From Tenderia sp965602225 (lineage in GTDB: Bacteria > Pseudomonadota > Gammaproteobacteria > Tenderiales > Tenderiaceae): 17,666 nucleotides of DNA. The stretch lies in NCBI GenBank assembly GCA_965602225.1, contig CBFCYE010000043.1, forward strand, positions 1 through 17,666, given 5' to 3'. The position numbers and the translations under genes are program-made. The notes beneath the pieces are model-generated. The model ran no database searches. It was given only the letters and a program-made list of their open reading frames with translations, and had not been told where the DNA came from. Within the stretch, counting starts at the first letter, position 1. The number at the start of each line of letters is the position of its first letter. Below are positions 1 to 7,379 of this stretch, piece after piece.

Positions 1-99
1 TTCGAGCGTGTTTGTCTCTGCCCTGGCTGTGCCGAGCATAAGCGTGCTGATGATGTGCAGCGCCAGGCCTAAAAAAAAGTGACCAGTCCGAGTTTCCAT
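1..99 (-). CDS. Secreted protein of unknown function, N-terminal fragment (cut by left edge)
   Basis: An open frame starts at an ATG on the minus strand (base 99) and stays open for 33 codons to the window edge. The translated start is a clear signal peptide: a short charged N-terminus (METRTGH), a hydrophobic core (FFLGLALHIISTLMLG) and an Ala-Arg-Ala signal peptidase I site followed by ETNTLE. An AGGA Shine-Dalgarno sequence lies about 9 bases upstream of the ATG. The start lies inside the last 31 bases of the preceding SH3b/barrel gene, in another frame, as expected for translational coupling in one operon. The mature protein is almost entirely outside the window, so its family cannot be named. 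The context suggests another envelope protein of the same locus. Confidence 0.6.
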   Translation of the reverse strand, partial: METRTGHFFLGLALHIISTLMLGTARAETNTLE

Positions 100-803
100 T
101 CTTTTATTTCCTCATTATCATCATCGCTGGAAAAGACCACGTAGCGATTATATTCGGCCCGCAGGGCAAAACGGCTGGAGATATAGCCATAGGCACCGAG
201 GCTGACGTGGGCCAACAGGTCGCTACGATCCTTGGCCTGTACCAGAGTTGCCCTTGTTGTGGTCTTGATGTTGCCCATGCCCAAGGCAAAAAACGGCGAT
301 ATGCGCCAGTCTGGGAAGGGCTGGTTTAACAAGTTAAAATTGCTGATCAGGTTGTTGGAATAGTTGCCCACGGCCTGCATGAAAGAGAGTTCAGTCGAAA
401 GGTTGCGGGTAAATTGATAGGCACCATACAGGGTCATGGTTTGGGCGCCATCCATATCACCGCCTAGCACACCGACTTCAGTTTTACGCTTGATGAATTG
501 ATCCTGGTTGATCTGTTCAAAACGGGTCTGTTTACCTTCCGGGTTGAGGGTCAGTTCCAGCTGAGCCTGATGGGTCCAGCCTGTGGTGCCATTGCTGGCA
601 ACGACCTTAAACCAGTCGGTTCTACGTTTATGAATCTCAATCCATTCACCGCGATCAATGACATAAAACACCGGGTAACCACGGCCGGGGCCGGTGTGCA
701 GTTCAATATAGGGCTCGGCGATTTGCACCTTGCGATAACTGTCATCTGCCTGGGCGTAACCAGTGCAGAGTGACAGCAGAATGATGATGAGAATAAATGG
801 CAT
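69..803 (-). CDS. Secreted SH3b domain plus outer-membrane beta-barrel protein
   Basis: The 244-residue product starts with a signal peptide (hydrophobic residues 3-13, Ala-Gln-Ala cleavage at about 19). Residues 23-83 look like a bacterial SH3 (SH3b/SH3_3) domain: PYIELHTGPGRGYPVFYVI, then a DWFKV strand and GTTGWTHQAQL at the end. Such domains usually bind peptidoglycan or peptides. From about residue 105 the sequence has alternating polar and aromatic strands (TLYGAYQF, SPFFALGMGN, ALRAEYNRY) and ends in Phe, as outer-membrane barrels recognised by the Bam machinery do. I infer a small outer-membrane barrel with a periplasmic SH3b arm. The gene begins 2 bases after the stop of the HzsA-related gene and has no obvious Shine-Dalgarno sequence, so it is probably translated by coupling. 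Ligand and function are unknown. Confidence 0.8.
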   Translation of the reverse strand: MPFILIIILLSLCTGYAQADDSYRKVQIAEPYIELHTGPGRGYPVFYVIDRGEWIEIHKRRTDWFKVVASNGTTGWTHQAQLELTLNPEGKQTRFEQINQDQFIKRKTEVGVLGGDMDGAQTMTLYGAYQFTRNLSTELSFMQAVGNYSNNLISNFNLLNQPFPDWRISPFFALGMGNIKTTTRATLVQAKDRSDLLAHVSLGAYGYISSRFALRAEYNRYVVFSSDDDNEEIKEWKLGLVTFF

Positions 804-805
804 GA

Positions 806-3460
806 TCAGGGAAGTGGTATATCAAAAGGATTGTTGTAGTACTGGGCGCCAATGTCCAGCCATTCTGACAGCAGGCGTAATTCGGCCGGACTGAGCCAAC
901 CGGCGTGACTGCCGCCAGTGTCGAAGCGATCAAAAAAATAGCTGCTGTTGGCACCATTGGCGGACATGGATGGTCCGACTGCAGGCACAGGAATCATGAT
1001 CGGCACAGCATTGCCACCCGGCCCCAGAATCTGTTCGCCATCGGCATCGGTTTCGAACAGCAGGTTGCCCTGGTTGTCGGTGGCCTGCACCATGATGTCT
1101 TGCAGACTGTTGTTGACCAGCTCTTGTTCATTGTCGGCGAATAATAATTCTCTATATGATTTGAAATGATCAGCTTCATCGCTTGAAGGACCATCACTGA
1201 GATCAAGTTGGGCATCAGGTATCACCGGGTTGCTGCTGATGTCTTCATTATTATGGCAGCCAGTGCAGGTACGGTCTTCATTGACCATGGTGTTAGGGTT
1301 GAGAATCATACGTGCTTCAGACCAGAGTGGGTGAATGTGCGTCTCATAATTGATGATGATTCGACACAAAGGTGTCCAGCTGGTCTGGCAGGCGGCCGAG
1401 GTAGGCGCAGTTGTCGTCATGTCAGCATAAAGATATGAGAAGGATGTGTCTTTGGCGCGGATGTTGGTGTCGGTCCAGCTGTCGACAAATCTGGGATCGA
1501 CCTTGGGTTGCAGATAGGCGCAGTCAGTATCGCAGCTGATACGTGCCAATGTTTGCGCCATGGTTTCTGTGACCTCTGCCCTTATGTTGTTATCTGTATT
1601 GGTAAAGGCGCTGCCGGTTTGTGCCGCACCAGCATAGACGCTGTCAGGCCCGGCGCTGCTGCCATGAGGGATGCCGCTGCTGTGATCATGGCAGCCATTG
1701 CATTGTTTGCTTTCGCCAGCCAGAACCTGAATCCAGTTTTGATGCCGGGCGCTGATACGCCGGCCATTTTCATCCAGGATGCTAATGGCCAGTGGCACAT
1801 TGGCAGGTACGTTTACCTTTACCGAACCATCTGGTTCGATTGGTGCGTAACCGATGATCTCGCGCATCAATTGATTACTGCGGCCAAAGGCGGTGTTGTC
1901 AAAGTCGAGGGTGTCGCGGTCAGGCAGGGGTACGGCCTTGACGATACGCAGAAAACGGGCCGGGCGTTGTGCTGCAGTGGTTTGTGCCGGATCTGCCAGG
2001 GCAGCAATGCTGGTTGTGGTTGTATCAAAACCATCTTCATCGTAGACGCTGCGAATATCCAGCACGCCGACACCTTCATCTGAAAAGTTGCTATTGAGCT
2101 GGGTGGTGCTGGGTACGGAATAACTGAGTCGTTCATAGGTGGCGACGACATCATGAATAATGACGCCTTCCTGCGGCGGCACGATGGGCAGCTGGGTATT
2201 GTTGCTCAGGTTATAAATGTAGATGCCATATAAGGGCGGTGCGGCAACAGGATCGGCAGCGGCAAGGCGATCGCTAGTGCAGGCGACGATGGTTTCTGTT
2301 TGATTGGCATCGACCTCAAGCAGACGGCAAGGACTCCAGCTGATCAGAGCGCGATTGCTGTTATCCCATAGAGGATAAAAGGCACTGACATAGCCATCGG
2401 GATTGATTGCATTGCTGGCATTTAAATCCAGTGCTATCTGAGTTGTTTGGGCAGTGCCCGAGGATTCACTATTGCTGTGTTTGAGATAGGTGAGGTCAAG
2501 ATAATTTTCAATATCGATTGTGCTAATCAGGCCGTTGCCATTGCTGCCACTAAACGGAATCAAGCGAGCGGCAAATTGACCATCGACTGTTTCGCGTGGC
2601 TGGCTGAATTGAACGGTGGTGTTATTCGTTGCTGTTGTCCTGTGGCTATGTGCGCCATAAATAATTTCCAGTCCGCTGCCATCAGCATTAATTTTGTATA
2701 GATTGATGGTGTTACTACTGCCCATGTTGTCCCAACGGCCAAAGATGATGTCGCCATCTGACGACACTGTTGGATCGATGTCGTGGCTTTGGTTAAATGA
2801 TATTTGCTTGATGCTATTACCATCGCCATCCATGACATGCAACACAAAGGCGGGGCCGTTGCGGCTTTCTGTTTCAGCGCTAAATCGCGGCTTACCTTCA
2901 TCAAGCAGGATTGCACCGGCATCACGTTGACGTGTCGATGTAAATACAATTCGACCATCAGGCAAGTAGTGTGGGGCGATGTCCTGACCGGCCTCGGCGG
3001 TAATGTCAGAACTGATGATGCGCGTTAGTGAATCGCTGAAAATCTCGTATTGCCAGATATTCCAGGTAGGCTGTTCATCGGCATTTTCGATCTCTGGTGC
3101 GCGCATGGCAAAAATTAATTTGGAACCATCTGCACTGCTTTCAACGTCTTTAATATCACCAAGGCCGCCGGTAAAACGAAAAGTTATGTTTCTTTCCGGT
3201 GCGCTGGGTGAAGCGCGATCACGCAGATAAAGGTCGGCGCCGGGATTGAAATCTTCCAGGTCGAGTAGATTGACAGAAGTTGGATTGCCCTGGTTGTTAA
3301 CCGGAATGGGGCGTTTGACATAAGCGATAGGATAGTCGAGGAGTACGGCAATGGGATCGTTTTGTTGTGACTGTTCAAGACAGCCATATAGCAGAGTGCT
3401 TGAGCAAAGCAGTATGACAACTACTGACTGTTTTAACTTACTGGTAACCCCATAAACCAT
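806..3460 (-). CDS. HzsA-related diheme c beta-propeller lipoprotein
   Basis: The 884-residue product has a lipoprotein signal (VVVILLCSSTLLYGC, lipid Cys at 27). The first half carries TolB/PD40-like propeller blades, for example SADGSKLIFAM, LPDGRIVFTSTR and SSDGDIIFGRWDN. Two heme c motifs follow, CNGCH at about 587-591 and CTGCH at about 732-736. The tail (HAGWLSPAELRLLSEWLDIGAQYYNNPF) is typical of proteins annotated as hydrazine synthase alpha (HzsA)-related. In anammox bacteria HzsA is the diheme subunit that makes hydrazine, but nothing else here points to anammox, so the substrate is unknown. I chose the ATG at 3460 because AGG lies 7 bases upstream; a longer in-frame reading would use TTG at 3478. 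With Leu at +2 the lipoprotein is probably sorted to the outer membrane. It is the first gene of the minus-strand operon, divergent from the other cytochrome genes. Confidence 0.8.
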   Translation of the reverse strand: MVYGVTSKLKQSVVVILLCSSTLLYGCLEQSQQNDPIAVLLDYPIAYVKRPIPVNNQGNPTSVNLLDLEDFNPGADLYLRDRASPSAPERNITFRFTGGLGDIKDVESSADGSKLIFAMRAPEIENADEQPTWNIWQYEIFSDSLTRIISSDITAEAGQDIAPHYLPDGRIVFTSTRQRDAGAILLDEGKPRFSAETESRNGPAFVLHVMDGDGNSIKQISFNQSHDIDPTVSSDGDIIFGRWDNMGSSNTINLYKINADGSGLEIIYGAHSHRTTATNNTTVQFSQPRETVDGQFAARLIPFSGSNGNGLISTIDIENYLDLTYLKHSNSESSGTAQTTQIALDLNASNAINPDGYVSAFYPLWDNSNRALISWSPCRLLEVDANQTETIVACTSDRLAAADPVAAPPLYGIYIYNLSNNTQLPIVPPQEGVIIHDVVATYERLSYSVPSTTQLNSNFSDEGVGVLDIRSVYDEDGFDTTTTSIAALADPAQTTAAQRPARFLRIVKAVPLPDRDTLDFDNTAFGRSNQLMREIIGYAPIEPDGSVKVNVPANVPLAISILDENGRRISARHQNWIQVLAGESKQCNGCHDHSSGIPHGSSAGPDSVYAGAAQTGSAFTNTDNNIRAEVTETMAQTLARISCDTDCAYLQPKVDPRFVDSWTDTNIRAKDTSFSYLYADMTTTAPTSAACQTSWTPLCRIIINYETHIHPLWSEARMILNPNTMVNEDRTCTGCHNNEDISSNPVIPDAQLDLSDGPSSDEADHFKSYRELLFADNEQELVNNSLQDIMVQATDNQGNLLFETDADGEQILGPGGNAVPIMIPVPAVGPSMSANGANSSYFFDRFDTGGSHAGWLSPAELRLLSEWLDIGAQYYNNPFDIPLP

Positions 3461-3504
3461 TGACTGACCTGCTGGCAAAAACTGTGCTGTTCATAAAGTT
3501 GCAT

Positions 3505-3510
3505 ATTATA
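3505..3510 (-). promoter_or_regulatory. Candidate -10 box for the minus-strand operon
   Basis: Read on the minus strand this is a perfect TATAAT, 45 bases upstream of the ATG at 3460. It would give a leader of roughly 38 bases. No good -35 hexamer sits at 17 bases (CAAACA), so activation by a regulator bound further upstream is plausible. A TTGACA lies directly against the -10 (3511-3516, minus strand), too close to act with it. Confidence 0.35.
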
Positions 3511-3551
3511 TGTCAAGACGTCAGTAATGTTTGAACGGTTTCACATTAAAT

Positions 3552-3579
3552 TTATTTGTCTCTAAACAGCGACAAATAA
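3552..3579. promoter_or_regulatory. Perfect 9-bp inverted repeat, candidate operator in the divergent region
   Basis: TTATTTGTC (3552-3560) and GACAAATAA (3571-3579) are exact reverse complements separated by 10 bases. The arm centres are 19 bases apart, close to two helical turns, which suits a dimeric regulator binding one face of the DNA. It lies between the two divergent operons, so one protein could control both. Its last base begins a direct tandem repeat of ATTAACG (3579-3592). The arms are AT-rich and no T-run follows, so a terminator is unlikely. It does not match the FNR consensus. Confidence 0.5.
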
Positions 3580-3600
3580 TTAACGATTAACGGCTTTTTA

Positions 3601-3641
3601 TGTGACACGAATAACACAACTGTAGTGGCGATTGGTATAAA
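3601..3641 (+). promoter_or_regulatory. Candidate promoter of the plus-strand operon with a CRP-like site
   Basis: TGTGA (3601-3605), six bases, then TAACA (3612-3616) matches the CRP consensus TGTGA-N6-TCACA at 9 of 10 core positions. TATAAA at 3636-3641 is a good -10 box, but there is no -35 box at the usual distance. If transcription starts near 3648-3650, the CRP-like site is centred about 40-41 bases upstream, the position of class II CRP-activated promoters. The leader to the ATG at 3688 would be about 40 bases. This is a motif match only. Confidence 0.3.
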
Positions 3642-3687
3642 ATGCGTGCATGGATGTAGATAACTTTTTCGGTATTAATTGTTACTA

Positions 3688-4896
3688 ATGATTAAATTTT
3701 ATTTAAACATATGTCTGACTGTTTCACTTGTGATTGGCCTGTCTGCGCACGCTGGTAGTCGTGAGCAAGCTAAACGTATTCACGATCGTGTTGCAGGTGT
3801 GCCTGCCGATGACGCCACCCTGACAAGTATGGAGGCAGACATAAATGCGGGTGATGCAATCGCTGCCGCTTATACCGCCATGTTACATCCGGCCTTTTAT
3901 AACGTCACACTCAAAAATCTTGTTACCCCATGGACCAATGAAGAACAAACTGTGTTTGCGCCCTTGAATGATTACAGCGCTACAGTGATTGGTCTGGTGC
4001 GCGATGATATGGATTTTCGTCAGATACTTTCTGGCGACATTATTTATGTTGGTGATAACGGTCTGGGTCTGCCTGCTTATTCAAATACCGATAATAGTCA
4101 TTACGAAACCATGGAACAAAATGGTGTAAATCTTTTGACCGGACTGGTACAGCAGGCGCAATCATCGGTAACCAGTTTGCCTGCAGATGCTACCGCAGGA
4201 GTGATAACTACACGTGCTGCGGCCAAGGCCTTTTTTATCGATGGCACCAATCGCGCCATGTTTCGTTTTACTGTTCTTAATCATCTTTGCACTGATCTTG
4301 AACAGATCAAGGATGCTACCCGTGCAGCAGATCGAATTCGCCAGGATGTTTCACGTAGTCCTGGTGGCGACAGTCGTATCTTCCTCAATGCCTGTCTTGG
4401 TTGTCATGCTGGCATGGATCCATTGACCCAGGCCTATGCCTATTACAATTTTGAATACGACAGTGAAACCGATCCTGATGCGGATAATGGTCAGCTTGCT
4501 TATAACGATGTTGGTATGACCGACCCTGATACAGGCACGCGGGTGAAGAGGAAATATCACATCAACGCCAGCAATTTTAAATATGGTTATGTTACGCCTG
4601 ATGATAGTTGGAATAACTATTGGCGTAGTGGTCCTAATGCAGTGCTTGGCTGGGATACACAAAATCAGAGTTTGGCTGCTGGAGGTAACGGTGCCAAATC
4701 AATGGGCATTGAGTTGGCCAATTCCGAGGCCTTTGCCAGTTGTCAGGTCAAGAAAGTATTCAAGACAGTTTGTCTGCGTGATCCTATTGATACGGATATG
4801 ACTCAGTTCGATAGTACGGTCAGTTCGTTTAAAGCCAACAACTATAATTTAAAACAAGTGTTTGCTGAAACCGCAGACTACTGCAAGGGCGATTAA
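3688..4896 (+). CDS. Secreted monoheme c protein resembling DUF1588/DUF1585-type proteins
   Basis: The 402-residue product begins with a signal peptide (IKFYLNICLTVSLVIGL, Ala-His-Ala cleavage near residue 20). One heme c motif, CLGCH, lies at 236-240 in the context CLGCHAGMDPLTQAYAYYNFE. This resembles the DUF1588 signature of planctomycete-type cytochromes (CxxCH, then a conserved Met/Ile-Asp-Pro-Leu and an Asn-Phe). Earlier, AAAYTAMLHPAFYN and DMDFRQILSGDIIYV resemble DUF1592-like segments. The tail, SEAFASCQVKKVFKTVCLRDP, resembles DUF1585. The family link is by eye and moderately sure. I chose the ATG at 3688; an in-frame TTG at 3679 would add three residues. No clear Shine-Dalgarno sequence is visible. 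It is the first gene of the plus-strand operon and one base separates it from the next gene. The role is inferred as periplasmic electron transfer or redox chemistry. Confidence 0.72.
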   Translation: MIKFYLNICLTVSLVIGLSAHAGSREQAKRIHDRVAGVPADDATLTSMEADINAGDAIAAAYTAMLHPAFYNVTLKNLVTPWTNEEQTVFAPLNDYSATVIGLVRDDMDFRQILSGDIIYVGDNGLGLPAYSNTDNSHYETMEQNGVNLLTGLVQQAQSSVTSLPADATAGVITTRAAAKAFFIDGTNRAMFRFTVLNHLCTDLEQIKDATRAADRIRQDVSRSPGGDSRIFLNACLGCHAGMDPLTQAYAYYNFEYDSETDPDADNGQLAYNDVGMTDPDTGTRVKRKYHINASNFKYGYVTPDDSWNNYWRSGPNAVLGWDTQNQSLAAGGNGAKSMGIELANSEAFASCQVKKVFKTVCLRDPIDTDMTQFDSTVSSFKANNYNLKQVFAETADYCKGD

Positions 4897-4897
4897 T

Positions 4898-7366
4898 ATG
4901 AATGGATTAATACGCTCTTTGTTTGTTGTTTGTTTTGCTTTGCTGTTGGTGGCTTGTGACAGCGTTCCTTTGGAACAGGCTGTTGTCGCAGAAAACGCCA
5001 ACCTTAGAAATTATAGTGGCCCAGAACCTGCCACAACAGATGTGCAGAGTTTCAAGACCAGCCTGTGGGATAATTTGGTTGGCAAGTGCGGCAACTGTCA
5101 TGGCAGCAACGGTCAGTCGCCAAGCTTTGTCCGCAATGATGATATTAATCTGGCCTATAGCGATGCGATCGGTGTTGTTAATTTAGGCACACCTGGGGAC
5201 TCAAGGTTGGTGAGCAAAGTGGCGGCTGGGCATAATTGCTGGGAGGCCAGTAACAATGCCTGTGCTGTCATCATGACGGCCTATATCTCAAACTGGGTTG
5301 GTGGTTCTAGCGATAGTGCAGGTAAACAGATAGAGCTTGTGGCTCCACAGACAAAAGATGCCGGTGATAGCAAAACCTTTCCGGCTAATAGCGCCTTATT
5401 TGCAAGCACGGTCTATCCCTTGTTGACTCAGTACTGCGCCGATTGTCATGCTGAGTCGGCCCAGATCCCACAGGCCCCCTATTTTTCAAGTAGCGATGTC
5501 GATGCCGCCTATGATGCCTTAAAGAACAGTCATAAGCTGGATCTTGATACGACTGCAAATTCCAGATTGGTGGTTCGCTTACGTAACGAGTTTCATAACT
5601 GTTGGGATGATTGCCCAACTAATGCCACCGAACTTGAACAGGCCATAATTAATTTTGCCAATGGCATAGCCTTGACGCAGATTGATCCGCAATTGGTGTT
5701 GAGCAAGGCTCTGACCCTTGCCGATGGCAATGTTGCCAGTGGCGGCAGTCGCCATGAAGAGAATGTGATTGCCTTGTATGATTTTAAGCAGGGCAGCGGC
5801 AGCACTATTTATGATGTTAGTGGTATCTCTCCCTCCTTGCATTTGCAATTGTCTGGTACGGAAGATGTCGACTACAAATGGGTTGGTGGTTGGGGGGTAG
5901 AGTTTCTCAGCAGCAAGGCTCAAGGTACTACCAGTGATAGTGAAAAACTCAGCGACTTTATTAAGGCCTCGGGTGAATATTCAATCGAAGCCTGGGTGGT
6001 GCCAGCCAACGTCAATCAGGAAGGGCCAGCGCGTATTATCAGTTATTCAGCTGGCGTCGATGACCGAAACTTCACCCTGGGGCAGACCTTATATAGCTAT
6101 GATTTTTTAAACCGTAGCAGCACGACTGATGCCAATGGTGAGCCAGCCCTGACTACTGCTGATGCCGATGAAGATCTGCAGGCCACTGAACAACATGTGG
6201 TGGTCACCTATGATCCGGTCAATGGTCGCAGCATCTTTGTTAATGGTGTCTTTACAGATGACCTGGATAATCAACAACCGGGTAATCTGAACGACTGGGA
6301 TGAAACCTTTGCCTTTGTTTTGGGTAATGAGGTCACCAACAATAGATCGTGGCAGGGTAAATTGCGCATGGTGGCGATCCATAACCGTGCTTTAAATTTG
6401 TCGCAGATTCAGAAGAATTTTAAGGCAGGGGTGGGTGAAAAGTTTTTCCTGTTGTTCAGCGTTGCAGACATTGTTGATGTGCCTGAAAGTTTTGTTCTGT
6501 TTGAGGTGAGTCAGTTCGATAGCTACAGCTATCTGTTTAGTCAGCCCATGTTTATCAGTCTGGATCTTGATGCTGAGCCTGCCAACTTTGGCATTGCCGG
6601 CTTGCGCATTGGCATTAACGGTAAAGAGTCGGCTGTTGGCCAGGCCTATGCAAATCTGAATACTACGATTAGCAGTGGTTCCTTTGTTAAAAGCGAACAA
6701 TTCAATGCCAAGGCGCAACTGTTGTCTGAACTGGGTACTATCATCCCGCTGGAAAAGGGCGTTGATGCAGATGAGTTTTTTCTCAGTTTTGAAACGCTGG
6801 CAGATCAAAGCAATGTTTATGTTGAAACACAACCTCTAACACCCGCATCATCCGCCAGCATTGTGCCTAAGGCAGATATTGGTCTGCGGGTTTTTGCTGA
6901 GATAAATGCCACCATGTCTGAGTTGACTGGTGTGGCGACGACACAGGCTGATGTTCAGACTACCTATGAGACAGTCAAACAGCAGTTGCCTACGCTTGAA
7001 TCGATTGATGGTTTTCTTTCGGCCCACCAGGTGGCTGTGTCACAGCTGGCCATCGAATACTGTAATGCCCTGGTCAATGACGCAACCCTGCGTGCCAGCT
7101 ATTTTCCCGGTTTTAATTTTGGTGCAGCGGCCAACACCGCCTTTGATGCCACCGGCAGGGGCCAGATCATTACGCCTTTGCTGAATAATATTGCCGGTAT
7201 CGGTTTGGGTAGCCAGCCACTGGTTGCGGATATGACCACTGAGCTTGATGCTCTGATTACCAAACTAACCGCATGTGGTGGTGGCTGTGCCGCAGATCGT
7301 ACCGAAGTGGTCGTTAAGGCAAGCTGTGCTGCCATGCTCGGCAGTGCCGTGATGTTGATTCAATAG
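4898..7366 (+). CDS. Diheme c lipoprotein with LamG-like domain
   Basis: The 822-residue product has a lipoprotein signal (FVVCFALLLVAC, lipid Cys at 20). Two similar modules of about 90 residues follow, each with CxxCH (CGNCH at 64-68, CADCH at 180-184) and, about 50 residues later, HNCW (112-115 and 233-236). Residues about 290-510 look like a LamG/concanavalin A-like jelly roll: ALYDFKQGSGSTIYDVSG, then YSIEAWVVP, HVVVTYDP, GRSIFVNG and KLRMVAIHNRALN. The remainder is helical and of unknown fold, ending with several Cys. I chose the ATG at 4898 because AGGG lies 8 bases upstream and the lipobox then falls at the right distance. Heme modules joined to LamG are common in planctomycete-type cytochromes. 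The +2 residue is Asp, which in E. coli keeps lipoproteins in the inner membrane. The likely role is a membrane-tethered cytochrome with a carbohydrate- or protein-binding domain. Confidence 0.8.
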   Translation: MNGLIRSLFVVCFALLLVACDSVPLEQAVVAENANLRNYSGPEPATTDVQSFKTSLWDNLVGKCGNCHGSNGQSPSFVRNDDINLAYSDAIGVVNLGTPGDSRLVSKVAAGHNCWEASNNACAVIMTAYISNWVGGSSDSAGKQIELVAPQTKDAGDSKTFPANSALFASTVYPLLTQYCADCHAESAQIPQAPYFSSSDVDAAYDALKNSHKLDLDTTANSRLVVRLRNEFHNCWDDCPTNATELEQAIINFANGIALTQIDPQLVLSKALTLADGNVASGGSRHEENVIALYDFKQGSGSTIYDVSGISPSLHLQLSGTEDVDYKWVGGWGVEFLSSKAQGTTSDSEKLSDFIKASGEYSIEAWVVPANVNQEGPARIISYSAGVDDRNFTLGQTLYSYDFLNRSSTTDANGEPALTTADADEDLQATEQHVVVTYDPVNGRSIFVNGVFTDDLDNQQPGNLNDWDETFAFVLGNEVTNNRSWQGKLRMVAIHNRALNLSQIQKNFKAGVGEKFFLLFSVADIVDVPESFVLFEVSQFDSYSYLFSQPMFISLDLDAEPANFGIAGLRIGINGKESAVGQAYANLNTTISSGSFVKSEQFNAKAQLLSELGTIIPLEKGVDADEFFLSFETLADQSNVYVETQPLTPASSASIVPKADIGLRVFAEINATMSELTGVATTQADVQTTYETVKQQLPTLESIDGFLSAHQVAVSQLAIEYCNALVNDATLRASYFPGFNFGAAANTAFDATGRGQIITPLLNNIAGIGLGSQPLVADMTTELDALITKLTACGGGCAADRTEVVVKASCAAMLGSAVMLIQ

Positions 7367-7379
7367 AGGCTGAATCCTT

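Noticed and set aside
1508..2083. 191-codon open frame on the plus strand inside the HzsA-related gene
   Set aside because: It is antisense to a gene with clear domains, has no ribosome binding site and its translation shows no family features.
806..3460. Evidence of anammox metabolism
   Set aside because: Only the HzsA-like part is present; no other hydrazine synthase subunit or hydrazine dehydrogenase is visible and the host is gammaproteobacterial.
3601..3616. FNR site
   Set aside because: The half sites are TGTGA/TAACA and not TTGAT/ATCAA; CRP is the better, still tentative, match.
6392..6832. 146-codon open frame on the minus strand inside the diheme-LamG gene
   Set aside because: It is a shadow of the real coding frame, with no recognisable domain or start signal.
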